Assembly (NCBI GenBank): GCA_016110215.1
Contig: JADWQD010000014.1
Span: 496,001 to 560,000 of the forward strand
Origin: Capronia americana
Lineage: Eukaryota > Ascomycota > Eurotiomycetes > Chaetothyriales > Herpotrichiellaceae
DNA: 64,000 bases
Direction: 5' to 3'
Part shown: one piece after another, positions 9,801 to 21,660 of the stretch
How the letters are laid out: each line of letters begins with the position of its first letter
Position numbering within the stretch: the stretch's first letter is position 1
Notes under the pieces: generated by a model
Seen by the model: the letters and a program-made list of their open reading frames with translations, nothing else
What the model was told of the DNA's origin: nothing
The model's database searches: none
Translations under genes and position numbers: made by a program

Positions 9801-12119
9801 GCTCTCCATGACGCTGCATTTGGTGGAGAACCTGAGGTTGTAAAGCTTTTGCTTGCAATGGGCGCCAGTATCAACTCTGAGACAAAGTTGTTTGGAACCG
9901 CCCTCCATGCAGCGGCATCCGCAGGACATGCAAGGCTCATCGATGAACTCCTAGATGCCGGTATAAACATTGACGCGTACGGGAACGAGGGAGTGTCTGC
10001 CTTGCAGACAGCAGTCGAGTGCCAGAAATGGGGTGTCGTCGAGCGGCTTGTGGCTCGCGGAGCGAATATCAACCTTCCCGCCGCAGAGGGGAGGTACTGC
10101 ATCTTGGCGGCGGCCAACAGCCTGATCCTGCCATACTTACTCGACAATGACGCCAATGTTAATATGCAAGATAACAAATATGGGACAGCATTACACGCCT
10201 TCCTTGGACATTCAATTGTTGAGACAGAAGAGATCGAAATTTTGCTCGAAAGAGGTGCCAATGTAAACGCAAAAGGGCGCAATGACGAACATGTTCTTCA
10301 GATTGCATGTTCTCAACACCAGGATGTCGCCCTCGTGGAGCGCCTACTCGGCGCAGGAGCTGACATCAACGCTGTGGGAGAAAGGTATGGTACAGCTCTG
10401 CAGGCGGCCTGCGTGGCGATGAAAAGCAGTGACGTTGTTGACCTGCTGTTGAGCCGCGGGGCAGACATCAATGTTTCTGGAGGCTCCCTCGGCAGTGCCT
10501 TGATAGCGGCTTGCGTCTGCGGAGGTGTAGTTGGATGGCCAAAGTTGCGTCGACATGGCGAAAGCGAGACTCAACGAAACAACATTGAAACGATACGCAG
10601 GCTGATTAGCCTTGGGGCTGACGTGAATTACCAGGGAGGCCGCTATGCGAACGCACTTCAGGCAGCCGCCGCCATGAAAAGAACCGATGTGGTTCGTTTG
10701 CTTCTTTCAAACGGTGCCGACGTGAATACTGTCGGCGGTGAGTACGGGACAGCGCTTCAAGCCGCCGCCGCAAGAGACTCCAAAGAGATCGTTTCGATGC
10801 TGCTGGAGCACGGTGCAAACGTCCATCTCACAGGCGGCCGCTTCGGGACGGCGCTTCAGGCTGCCGCTGATACTTCATCCAAGGACATAGTCTCGATTCT
10901 ACTCGACCATGGCGCCAAGGTCAATGCCACGGGCGAAGAGCATCCAACGGCACTCCATCTGGCCGCTACCGCCCCTGGACCATGGGAAGACCCCTCAGCC
11001 GACATTGCACGCGTGTTGCTCGATCACGGTGCCGATTTGAGTGCCCAAGACGACGAGCTCGGAACCCCACTTCATGTAGCCGCCGCCAATAGCTACAAAG
11101 CCATGGTGTCGCTTTTGCTCGATCGCGGCGCCAACGCCAACGCCAAAGGTGGCAGATTCTGGACCACGCTCCAGGCTGCTGCTCAAAATGACGACGCACA
11201 TGATACCGCTGATACCGCCGATATCCTGCGTATGCTGCTTGATCACGGTGCTGAGATCAACGCCAAAGGTGGAGAATATGGCACAGCACTTCAAGCTTCC
11301 TGCACCACACCGAATGTCGACATCTCGCGTTTCCTGGTTGAGCACGGCGCCGACATTCACGTCCATGGGGGTGAATACGGCAGCGCCTGGCACGCCGCTA
11401 TATCATATGTTGATTTAAGGTCTACAGACACCCTTCAGCTGCTAGTTGAGCATGGCGCCGACGTGAACGACGCCGGGGGCCAACGCTACGCTACCGCACT
11501 CTACGAGGCCCTTAGGGAATCTCCCGAGTTTGAGACTCAAAAGTACAACTTCCTGCTCAACAACGGCGTCGATGTCAACACGCAAGCTGGTCCGTATGGG
11601 TCCGCGCTTCAGTTCGCTTTGTGTAAATGGAAGGACGGCAGATGGGCGAGAAGACTGCTCGAGGATTTTCCTGACATCCATGTCAATGCACGAGGCGGGC
11701 TGTTTGGGAACGCTCTCCAGGCAGCGGCCTACATGGGACTGAGAGATGTGGTAGAGCTGCTGCTGCTCCACCGTGGTGCCGACGCAAAACTCCGCGGCGG
11801 CAAGTATTGCAGTGCTCTGAATGCTGCCGTCATCAGAGGGTTTTGGGATATTGTCGAGATTTTACTCGAGCACGGGGCTGTACCAGACAATATCCTCCAG
11901 CGGGACCCCGACGAAGCGTGGCTTCAGGTGATACTCGATGACGATGGTCGCGGCGCGGTCGAACGGTACAGGAAGTTTTGGGACATGGAGGACAGAGGAC
12001 AGCGGCCGAGAAAGAGGTTCAGCTATGAGCAATACTGTGGTGACATGGATTACTTTTATTGGTACTTAGGCTATGATATTAGGTCGTTATCATATTCGCT
12101 TCCTTCAACCATGTCGTAG
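6900..12119 (+). CDS. NACHT-type STAND receptor with 20 ankyrin repeats (NLR-like)
   Basis: Four exons: 6900-7478, 7531-8176, 8223-8850 and 8921-12119, giving 1,683 aa. Introns are 52, 46 and 70 nt. Residues about 70-330 match the N-terminal domain of NWD-type NACHT NTPases ('LWAVAYEELRNAEEQLVQKY', later 'GLEYIAALVAQSRVREDLY'). The Walker A motif GKAGSGKS, near residue 407, is completed only by splicing exons 2 and 3; Walker B 'VVLDALDEC' is near residue 505. A winged-helix-like segment ('ALMWLAFSTRTLCLGELAELF') lies near residue 730. From about residue 895 to 1630 I count 20 ankyrin units, many of the form 'GTALQAAA...LLLxxGADVN'. Such signal-transducing ATPases act in the cytosol; relatives take part in heterokaryon incompatibility and defence-like responses. 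All NTPase motifs and the frame are intact. The ligand is unknown, and no cognate effector gene is recognisable next to it. Confidence 0.93.
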
Positions 12120-15100
12120 GTTAGGGAAAGGGAGCACTGCTATGGTTATACTAGGAACTTAATAGATAAGAAACAAGAAGAGTAAGCAGCGACCTAAACA
12201 TCAGTAAAAGGTCCCGTCTAGGCCAGCGAGCCTAGGGCCGCTGTGGGCTCATACGGTCAAACTATGTACGTTCTATCCCACCCCCTCACTTCTCCTTCTT
12301 ATGACGAGGGTGATGGCATCGTGCAGCAATTGGGGGACCGGAAATGACGGAGCGACCCGCGGACGCAACAGACAGATGGACAGCGGCGGAATGGAAACCC
12401 CTTAGCTCCTTCTTCGTATCGGATGTCGGTTGTCGGCAAAGCTATCATGTGCACATGTGCTGCTGGGAAAGGTGGGAGTCGGTTGATGGCTTGCCGCTCG
12501 TTTTCCGGCTATCGGTGTGCCTCCAGGACATGTACCACATGTCTGCATGGGGGCAGGTCGGGGAAGTTATGTAGGTGTCTGTCAAAAGTCATGCTGACGT
12601 CCTCCGACCAGTTGTCTGCATGCCTGCTGTGCGCGCTGGCTCGCGCTCGGCTGTCGGTGTATCTTCTACATGGAAGATTGGGGAGTCGGGCCGTTCTCTG
12701 TGACGGATCTTGATCTGCTGCAGTACTCGTACGATGCTCAATTTGAGCTGCTGAGTCCTATCTCATGTCTGTCTGTATGCATTTGCCCGATCAGGTCAAG
12801 ACACTGCGCACTGCGGATGGAAAGCCCAGCCCAGCCTCGTTCGCCCGGGCCTGGACCTTCCCTCGTGCTGCATTGCCACTTTGATCGACGGCGGCAGTTG
12901 GGAGTCTGGGTGAATGCGCTTGTGGAGCCTTGTCTGTTCTCTAACCTTGATGATATCCCAGAATCTCGGCGGTGCCGCTCTCGTCATTCGGCTTGTATTG
13001 ACCACACCAGATTGCGCCCGTGTACATGGTACTTTTGCTAAAGCATATACTCAGCTATGAGGCCATGGCTTTGCTGATCAGCCGCAACTGTAGTCAAGGA
13101 TTGTACATGTACGATACGGTCGTGTGAACAGCCCTTACCGGATGAGGTCAGAATCCCTGACTCCATGCGCTCGAAGCGTAGATGCTGGACGACAGGGATA
13201 TGGCCATTCATACGACCTGGCAGAAAACGACCTGGCGATTGGATGTCGTTAGTATCTGCAGTCGCCTCATGCAGGTTTTGCCTCTGCTGATGTTCGTTGT
13301 CCGCTGATAATCAAGTTTCCGTTAGTCAGTGCATATCGACGGGTACAGGAATTGATGGAGAGACGGAGATTCCGGAAGGTGCAGGCAACACCTGAAACGG
13401 GAGTGGAGGACGAAGAGACAGAAACTGATCAGATGACCGCTCGATGCTCTGGCCGCTGGCTTCTGGCGTCTGGCGTTCGAAGGTCGTTCTCTGGGTGGAG
13501 GCAACCTTGGGCTTGCATGCACGTCTGGTGCGGTGAGTTTGTGGGAATGCTCCTGCCAGTCCAGCCAGGTTCTCCTGTCTGTCGGTATTCCTTGCTTCGT
13601 TGCTGATGCACCTCATCGGTTGATCTGATTACGACCCTCGCAGACGGGCCGTGGGAGGTCCAGCCCATCGCAGCCGAGAAGTCCGAAGCGGCCTGACTGA
13701 GCGACGTTCCTCGACCTGACGGCACCACCATGGCGATTCTGATAACGACCCGACCTATTTTAGCACGTCCGTCAGTTCTTCTCCAGTTAGTCTCGTGTCC
13801 TAGACCCACATGGATTCTATGCCCTGATTCGAGATAGCGTATGTGGGCCTCTTGATTGGATCTTCCATTGGCACCTGGCTCGTTAGCTGCCAGTGTTTTG
13901 TAACCTTGTTGATGTTAGCGCCAGTTTTCGTGTGCTCGAAGAGCGCGGTGCTTATCATTCGCCACGAATGCTGGAGACGCTCAAGCTGGAAACTGCCGAT
14001 CCTCGCGAGGCCGTGTCCATGTCGTTTTGGAGTGGTCACATATGACTGTGGAGGTTCTGACTTCCACAACTCGTGTAGTTGATGGGCTTTGTCGTGCACA
14101 CGCTCAAAGTTCCGTCGCTGAAATGACGTTCTGTAGCAGGAGACACCGAGAAACTGAGACTGATCGAGCCAAGGATGTCGACGCCCATGCATGTCTTCCA
14201 TGACCCATTGGTCGAGTGATATTTTGTTTGCCGTAGAGACGGTGGAGTGCACTAGAGCTGTCCAAGGCGTTGAGTCCGATCACAAGGTGAACGGAAGGGA
14301 CGTGGACTTCGTATCGGTTGACCTTTTTCCAACCGTGATCGCTGGACCGTGATCTGGAAGAGTCAGGCCAATTGAACGGTGATGTCAAGGGCGGGTGTCT
14401 TAGCTGTCAGCCCTGATCCCTGTCTCTTTCTGCGCCGCGACTACCCACTGGGAATATATGCAGCTAGAGGACATGCAAGAGACGCAGAGTCATGCAAGGC
14501 GTCGCCTTGCATAGCAGCAGTGCCCTATCAGCAATAGAGGACTAGTCAGAAGTAGAATTAGAAGCAAAGGAAGGAATTAGCCCAACTCGGGAGAAATAGT
14601 TGTGGGTCAAGTGGGATGGACGGGGAAAAGAAACGACCACAGAAAGAGATACAAGCGGTAGCGGACAAGCGTGTCGGGCAAGAGCTGACTTCAACAACTG
14701 GAGTTGCAATGGAGCATTCTTCGGTCAATTGCTTTCCGATGTTTTTGGGGTTTTCTTTATACTTAGCTAGATAAACTCAACCTCATGCAAGCCGACCGCC
14801 CCCGTGCCCTGGCCCAGAGAGCGGTATCTGTGACAAACCCGCGATGTGCCAGCCGGGTGGAAATGCCACAAGTCGTCAAGAAAATTCATGTCGACCCGGC
14901 CACCATTCCTCCAGCATGAAAGTACTCCCTACGCGCCATCAAGTAGCCTCCGGTGGTCCCGTAGGCCAACATGGAAGACGACCGCGCCAAACACCGACAA
15001 GACCAGCGTGCATTGATATGGAGAATCCCAAGTAGAGCCGAGTGCTGACTCCGTAGCGCCGCGCTCACGAACAAAGAACCTTCAGAGCAATGGCCGTAGT

Positions 15101-15160
15101 ATCCAAAAACGCCACGAGTTGTAATAAGAATATCTGGTTGTCTAGTTCCGTACGCTGCCT
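12120..15160. other. 3-kb gene-free stretch
   Basis: Between the NACHT-ankyrin stop and the choline sulfatase stop. ORFs up to 150 aa exist (for example minus 13800-14252) but overlap others, have no domain and no convincing splice structure. I see no transposase or reverse transcriptase remnant and no terminal repeats. The only clear structure is the inverted repeat at 14492-14512, annotated separately. It could hold a non-coding RNA, decayed sequence or long untranslated regions; nothing decides this. Confidence 0.4.
14492..14512. repeat. Perfect 10-bp inverted repeat
   Basis: Arms atgcaaggcg (14492-14501) and cgccttgcat (14503-14512) are exact reverse complements around one central base. 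It lies in a gene-free stretch, about 650 bases beyond the 3' end of the choline sulfatase gene. It could be a dimer-binding site or a short hairpin in a transcript; no T-tract follows directly. Confidence 0.5.
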
Positions 15161-16919
15161 TTAGCGATAGTGAACTGGTTCACTGGCAATCTCGGTCAAT
15201 CTCTTCGGTTGGAGACAAACGACTTCGGCCTTTTTGTTGACTGCGATCGTAGCGGGGACGTTGGTATGCATGGGATACCGGGCCTTCCGCTCGAGTTCGT
15301 CTAGTGGGGTTTGAGAACGAATGTACTTGACGCGGCCATCGTCGATTGGATTCCAGTCCCAGCTCTCGAAGCGCCCCTGGGTCAAGGCCGACCAGACTAA
15401 CCGTCGTTGGCGCTGACACGTAAGAACATCGTCTGTGATCTTCTTGAAGTCCCATTTCTTGTTCGCTTCTTGTTCGAAAGCCTTGAATACAGCTTGAATC
15501 TCTGGATCTTCACTGTTGGCGAGATTGGACTGTTCAAGCGGGTCCTTCCGCAAGTTGAACATCAGGGGCGGATCCGCTGGGCATGTAATGTATTTCCAGT
15601 CGCCCCGTCGGATCATCATCAGGGGGGCCACGGTTCCCTCGCCCATATATTCGGCAAAGACTGTATCATGGCCGCCATCTCCGCCGTACAGATGAGGCAT
15701 CAGGGACAACCCGTCCATTGGCAGTCCGGGAACGAGCTTCGATCCGATCAACTCCACTAACGTGGGCATGAGATCCAAGGTAGACACATTCTGAGAGACG
15801 CGGTGTGGCCGGAATTGCCTGGGGTGGCTGATGAGCATCGGTACACGGACGGAATTCTCAAAGTACGACATCTTGTACCAGAGGCCTCTCTCGCCCAGCA
15901 TATCCCCGTGGTCGCCGGAGAACATGACCACTGGTGGCGTCAGTTGGTCTATCAGAAAGGCGGGGAGAAGATGGCTTACCGGTGTTGTCGTCCATGCCGC
16001 ATTTCTTCAGTACATCAAGTAACTGGCCGATGCAGTCGTCGACGTAGCTGACGGCGCCGTAGTACGCTCGACGAGCCCGTTTGATCTGCTCGTCAGTGAA
16101 GTCGTGCCCCTCGATCTCACAGACATGCAAGAGACGCCTGCTGTGGGGATCTTGGTCTTCTTCTTTGATACGCACGTCAGGCAAGTCGATGTCAACACCT
16201 TCATACATGTCCCAATACTTGTCTTCAATTGCGTAAGGGTCATGAGGATGTGTGAAGGAAACCGTCAAGGCGAAAGGCCGTTTCCCTGCTGGTGCACGTG
16301 CATAGTCATAGAGATATTGCTTTGACTTATACAAGACTTCCTCGTCGTAGTCCAGTTGATTGGTCCTCACGCAAGGCCCAGCTTGCAAGATAGAGCTGCT
16401 GTTGTGGTACCACTCCAGCCGTCGACCGGGGTCGTCCCAGTTCACCGCCCACCCGAAATCACCGGGGTAGATGTCTGCGGTCAGCCGGTTTTCATAGCCG
16501 TGCAACTGGTCTCCAATAAAGTGCATCTTGCCCGCCAGAGTCGTTTCATAGCCGGCGGCACGCAGATAGTGCGCGTATGTCGGCGTCTCCGAGGGAATGG
16601 AGCAAGCATTGTCGTAAGAGCCAATCTTCGAGGGAAGCTGGCCACTGATCAGACACATGCGGGATGGCGCACAGAGCGGTGAATTGCAATATGCTGAGTC
16701 GAAGACGACAGAGCGTTCGGCCAGTTCATCCAGGTTTGGCGTTTTGATTTGAGACTTGGGATTGTGCATCTTCAATAAAGGCGCCGCGAGTTGGTCCGCC
16801 ATGATGAACAGAATGTTGGGCTTTGAAGGGAACAGAGGGGTCGAGAACCCGTCGGCGCCTTGGAAGCCATTAGGAGGCGACACCGGGGGAGACTGAGGAA
16901 AAGGATTGAAGGAGCCCAT
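15161..16919 (-). CDS. Choline sulfatase
   Basis: Two exons, 16919-15980 and 15930-15161, with a 49-nt intron (15931-15979); 569 aa, the usual length. It hydrolyses choline-O-sulfate to choline and sulfate, a sulfur store and osmoprotectant route in fungi. The alkaline-phosphatase-superfamily start 'PNILFIMADQ' (residues 34-43) binds the metal ion. The sulfatase signature Cys83-Ala-Pro-Ser-Arg holds the cysteine converted to formylglycine. 'GKMHFIGDQ' and 'HPHDPY' supply further metal and substrate residues, and exon 2 opens with the metal-binding 'FSGDHGDMLGE'. The C-terminus ('RRLVWSALTQGRFESWDWNP') matches the C-terminal extension specific to choline sulfatases. There is no signal peptide, consistent with a cytosolic enzyme. 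Neither neighbour is a choline transporter or oxidase, so it is not in a betaine cluster. Confidence 0.93.
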
Positions 16920-18703
16920 GACCGTAGCGAACTAATAGCTGAAATCTGCCTATGTTGTGCCTGTTTCGACTTTTCGAAGAGAACTGAAGTCGGCTTGGCG
17001 AAGTCGTGGTCTAGTCGAGGAAGGGAGGGAGACACTGAAATCAGCAAGGTGGGAGGGGTTACATATACAGTTTCGGAACGAACGTGGAGGAGAGACTTCC
17101 GGCAGTCAGAAGTGACGCAGAAATGAATGCAAAGGTGGCAGAAAAAAAACAGTGAGCGGGAGGTGAATCACGGAGGCGGAGCCAGTGAAGGAGGCCCAGA
17201 CCGGAGGCAAACGCTGCGAACGCTGGTTCTGGTTACGAGCGACTGGGTTCGAATGACTTCTGGTGCTGCAGACGGTAAAGCTACTCGCAATAGCGTATGT
17301 GGGGACGACGAGGTTCATCAAATGCACGAGGTTAGCAATCCGCGTCGTATCAGGCGCCAGATTAGCCAAGGCGGTGGGCAGGGCGGTCAGCCTGAGTCGC
17401 TGCGGCTCATCCGACACGACTGAATCTCGCTGTCAGCCTCCCTATCCAAGAGATGTGCATGTATACGAGTGGGAATAATCGACGAGCACGTCAGAGCGGA
17501 GGGGGCGAGGATGCGACGTCGGCCGTCTACAGACACCATAATAACATGGGCAGAAGATGGCAACATTCGAGTGTATGATCACGCCATCCATTGCCACAAC
17601 CAGGCTAGTGCCAGCACACGCCGCGATACACAGACGCGCCAGTGAGGCCCCGGGATGCGCTTCTACCATTCTCCGTTCGCCGTTCCTGCAGCCTGATTCG
17701 GGCTCATCCATGCCTGATATGCACGGCTGAACAGGCCTCCCAATCAGCACCTGAATCAGGGGCCTCTTGCTGGAGTTTATCGTCGCTTGTTCGGCCGATC
17801 CTTTGCTTCCATTGATCTCCTGTGACGAGATCCGCCATTGGTCGCATCCCCCGGCCTCGTGAGCCCCTGCCGTTCTGGTGGGCACATCGAATTCCGAAAA
17901 CACGGGGTACCGGAGATTGGTCTCGCCATATGAGGTGGGCACAGGAGAGCAGGAGCACACACACAAACCAGAGCAGAAGCCTCGCCAATTTCAAAAACAC
18001 GGCTTGGGCGGCGGCCTGGCTTATAAGAAGTCACACTCGTCGCCGACGGTGGCTGATCGTTAATGTCGGCTTTTCGCCCTCCCAGATTTCGCCGTTCGAA
18101 GAAGCCCATGTCCAGCGTCGACTGACGTGGACAATCTGTCAGCAACCTCCTTCATCTTCCTACAGTAGCCCTCGAGTTCTCTTCCTCCTCATCCATCCCA
18201 TCCCGGTCACTAGATAATGGTGCATCTCTTCGTCCGACCCTCACGCTTCCTGATCAGGGAAATGTATCCCTTCTCTGCTGCTCGACACGACTTGGCAAAA
18301 GTAACCTTCTGCTTAACCCAGCCTGATGGGTCTTCGTTGTGCTGCCACAATGCTCGATTTTCCTGTCTTTTCAATGTCGAACGGCATCCCATATGCCCCA
18401 AAAAGCTCGGTACATTGTTTGACGGTCATTCTCTACAGGGCTGCGGGAAGGGGAAGGCCGAATTTGAGCACTTAGCCAAACAAAGGCGGATATCATTTGT
18501 TGATACATTATCTCATGAGAGCTTGGTCTTTCAGCTTCGAAAGCCCCCCCCCACGCGCAATGGACCTGGCGACTCCCTCTCAAATGGGACAATGCCCGGC
18601 CGGCGAGGATTCTTCTCATGGAGTGCCAATGCCACTATCGCCACGACTGCCACCTTAAAGGCCTCTGCGGATCTTGACTTATTCTCCAAGGTTTTGACTT
18701 TTT
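16920..18703. other. 1.8-kb gene-poor stretch upstream of choline sulfatase
   Basis: It holds the choline sulfatase promoter and probably the 3' region of the gene ending at 18704. Overlapping ORFs on both strands (for example 17442-17966 minus and 18217-18870 plus) show no domain, and their frames contradict each other. I see no tRNA, transposon or repeat of note. Confidence 0.35.
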
Positions 18704-19371
18704 TCAATCCTCGTCTTCAGCGTCCTCCTCCTCCTCATCATCATCATCTTCTTCTTCCTCCTCGTCCCCCTCGTCTTCCTGTTCGTCTTCCGGCTCGGCC
18801 TCCTGCTCATCGTGCTCGATGTCGCTGCCGTATCCGAATTGTTTTCCTAGGACGATTTCGGCGGTCCTGATCTTCCCTTCGAGCAAGAGCCTGAGGGGAT
18901 GACCATTGCCGTCGTCCTCTGGGAAATTCCTGAAGTCCCCCAGGACGATTTTCGCTTCGCCAATCCACTCCATCTTCTGCCAACTATCTGGCGCGGGATC
19001 GGCTATGACAAGGGTTGTGTTGACGAGAATGCGCAGAGTGGGAGTCAGCTCCTGGATCTCGAGGTAGTACTGTTCAACGTCAGCATGCTCACAGACCGCC
19101 GCTGGACTGGTCGCACTCACGAGGATGTCCAACGCTTCGTGTTCAGCTCCAGCTTGGAGAATCTTGTCGGCCTAGAGGTCACAAGTCAGGATTAACGTTC
19201 CGCTGAGCAGATCCATCTCGGGCAATAAGGGGTTTCCGGGAATCGTGAAGGAAGAGTTATTGCTAACTTGGTTGAAAAGGTTCCAACACATTGCCTCGTG
19301 GCTGAGATGAAGTTAACCATCTCGTCGGTGTCCAAGAGTGGTTGAAAAACTTGCCTGGGAATGGCCGCCAT
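18704..19371 (-). CDS. Small hypothetical protein with acidic C-terminal tail (5' exon tentative)
   Basis: The 3' exon (19171-18704) is open for 155 residues. It begins just after a 'cctctag' acceptor, because the frame meets a stop there and has no usable ATG downstream. The protein has about 110 residues of ordered-looking sequence ('HADVEQYYLEIQELTPTLRI', 'WIGEAKIVLGDF'). A run of about 40 almost purely Glu/Asp residues follows, of the kind seen in chromatin-associated or chaperone-like proteins. An upstream ATG at 19371 opens a plausible short first exon (MAAIPRQVFQPLLDTDEM...), but I cannot fix its donor; none of the phase-matching GT sites is strong. I do not recognise the family. That this exon is coding is fairly likely; the gene's 5' end is a guess. 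Confidence 0.5.
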
Positions 19372-20109
19372 ATTATCGGTACCTCAAACTCGTACTTTGG
19401 CAGTCTGCAGATCGTTGGGGAGAGAAAGAAGTCAAAGGTTTGTCGCGAGGACCCGCAGGTGATGCCGACTGAGGCAGTGAGCCGCGTCGCGACGAGCGCG
19501 AAGAGGTGAATACTGATTTATTGCTTGTGATCTTATCAGTATGGCGAAGAGCCATGACTAGTCATGCAACTTCCTCATCGACCAGCAAAGCAAAGCGGTA
19601 TGGAAAGTCCAACTGCGCCATCCTGCAGACAGCTTTGGCTGCCCTTAGTTCACCTGTACAACCAAGCATAGATAAACCCTTCTTCCATCATTCCGTGGTA
19701 ACAGTACGAACCATAATTATGAACGTATACCTCATCAACAGAGAAAACCTTCTCTGTCTGTATAGTCAGCATCATGCAGGACATGTGAGCGAAAGACTTA
19801 CATAGCCTAGGCGATTGGGTGCTGGCAGGAGAACAAGGCGCGCCTTGTTGGTTGCTGCAGCGACACGTGATGGTGTCGAGCTGAGCAACTCCGCAGTCTG
19901 CCTCCGCTTGCGAGCCTTGTGAATTAATTTACGCCCACCTTCAACACACTGTTATCCTTCCGTTGTATCAGGCGCACACGTTCGTTTCCTATCTGTTACA
20001 TTTGCGCATTATCTTACATCACTTGTCTTGCACAAAATATCTATGCGCAGCAATTTGCGCGCATCTAATCCTCGGAATGAGCCCCAGCTAGTCCTGATCG
20101 CAAGTGATC
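19372..20109. other. Intergenic region upstream of the BTB gene
   Basis: About 740 bases between divergent genes. Pyrimidine-rich segments (about 19920-20040) precede the BTB start and probably form its 5' leader. No other coding or RNA signal seen. Confidence 0.35.
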
Positions 20110-20958
20110 ATGGCGGATCCTGAGGAAAGCGTGCAGATTGGTGATTCGGCGGAAGCTGATGTTGAGATGGGCACTGCCGAGGATGCGCAAGAGGCGGACG
20201 ATGACAACCCGGAAGGCGAAGGAAATGGCGACGCCGCCGCAAATGGCACTGCTGCTCCCAACCCTCAAACCATCTTCCTCGAGTACCTCAAGTCACCAAT
20301 TGTCCAACTGGTTGTCGGGTCCGGTGACGACGAGACCACCTTGACCGCGCACAAAGCTATCCTCCAACAATCACCTTGGTTCGATCAAAGACTCTCTCAA
20401 GTCCCTGAGGACGATCTTAGGATCGAGATGCCTGACGAGTCATTGGACGCCGTGGGGTGCTTCCTGCAGTATCAGTATACCGGCGAATACTTCCCCCGTC
20501 GTCTTGCGAATGCGCCAGACGGCCTCGAGCCTGATCCATCAGTACCCGCCGTTGACAATACTGGCGCACAACTTCTCAAGCATGCCCAGGTGTACACCCT
20601 AGCACAGAAACTGGGACTGCCCGATCTCAAGACTCTCGCGCACTCCAAGATTCACCGCATCAACTCAACAGCAGTTGGAGAAATCGCGTACGCAAGATTT
20701 GTCTACGGCAACACCCCTGCCGACGACATTACGATCCGCAAACCTGTTGCTGCATTCTGGGCAACTCGATCACACGTTTTGCGTCACGAGGCCGAAGACG
20801 AGTTCAAGGCCATGTGTCTAGAGTACCCACAGTTCGGTTTCGACGTTCTAAGCCTGGTGCTGGATCAGCGAGAGAAGCGAGCCAGGGAGCGAGAGGAGGA
20901 AAGCACCCCAGGCGGTAGTAAAGGCAGGAAAAGAATACGCCCAAGCATCAACATTTAG
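20110..20958 (+). CDS. BTB/POZ domain protein
   Basis: A single-exon protein of 282 aa from the ATG at 20110; a GTG six bases upstream is not a likely start. Residues 1-50 are acidic and low complexity. Residues about 60-170 form a BTB/POZ fold: 'SPIVQLVVGSGDDETTLTAHKAIL', then 'SPWFDQRLSQ', 'IEMPDESLDAVGCFLQYQYTGEY' and 'VYTLAQKLGLPDLKTLAHSKI'. BTB domains dimerise and often link substrates to Cullin-3 ubiquitin ligases. The BACK-like helical part that follows is short. The tail is strongly basic ('REKRAREREEE', 'GRKRIRPS'), which could act as a nuclear signal. Target unknown. Confidence 0.88.
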   Translation: MADPEESVQIGDSAEADVEMGTAEDAQEADDDNPEGEGNGDAAANGTAAPNPQTIFLEYLKSPIVQLVVGSGDDETTLTAHKAILQQSPWFDQRLSQVPEDDLRIEMPDESLDAVGCFLQYQYTGEYFPRRLANAPDGLEPDPSVPAVDNTGAQLLKHAQVYTLAQKLGLPDLKTLAHSKIHRINSTAVGEIAYARFVYGNTPADDITIRKPVAAFWATRSHVLRHEAEDEFKAMCLEYPQFGFDVLSLVLDQREKRAREREEESTPGGSKGRKRIRPSINI

Positions 20959-21660
20959 CCGCCTCACCACCACACCTTACGGTACCACTCAAAGCCCCCG
21001 GCTTTGGCATTTCTATTTTCGGTCTAGATGCCAGTCGTTGTTTCTGGCCGGGCGCGTTCTCTGCTTCCAGAGCATCACTAAGCTTAGGTCTATGGCGCGG
21101 GTCAACAAGGCGTATCGGGGTCGGGGCCTGTGAAATATCTGTAAAAACAGCTGTCGGGTTCATAAAGAAGTGCAGGAAAATTGCAGGATGGGACTTCGTA
21201 GCAATAGTCTACATGTACCTCTAGAAGAAATGGCAAAGCTCATTGAACAGCAGTCGACGTCTTTCATTGTGTCTCGCCTGTTGTTCCTCGCTACGGCATG
21301 CAAGAAGCCGAGCACGCCGAGCTCCAGGGGCAGACTCCACCCCTACACCTTCATGCACTCGTACTGCGCCGCTAAAATTGCGGGGTCTCATTGATCGACC
21401 TTCCAGCCTTTCGGGTCCGGGCAGGCGGGCGAGAGTGAGGCTTCCGAGGCTCTGTTCTTTGCTTCTGGTGCTTCTGACCCCAAAACCCACACCCGCTGCG
21501 TTGCCCGAGTGAGGTCTACACTTGTTGCCTCTGCTGCGCTCGAGGTAAAAGCAGTCTTGGGACACGCGATGAACCCAGGCGATCGGGTTGCACGTAGCAC
21601 TGCCCGCGGTTCCCTTACCTGATCCTCCAAGCGTTCGTCCGATTCGCAACTTGCCGGCCA
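20959..21660. other. Intergenic region upstream of the Rds2-type regulator
   Basis: About 700 bases separating two genes on the same strand. It carries the promoter and probable 5' leader of the zinc-cluster gene. ORFs on both strands here are short and without domains. Confidence 0.35.

Noticed and set aside
13800..14252. A 150-aa minus-strand ORF in the 3-kb gap
   Set aside because: No recognisable motif, poor start context and no splice signals joining it to other coding-like sequence.
17240..17260. A possible tRNA B-box (gggttcgaatga)
   Set aside because: The motif does not end in CC and no A-box, anticodon arm or acceptor stem can be paired around it.
17442..17966. A 174-aa minus-strand ORF upstream of choline sulfatase
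   Set aside because: Competing ORFs on both strands cover the same bases and the composition is not protein-like.
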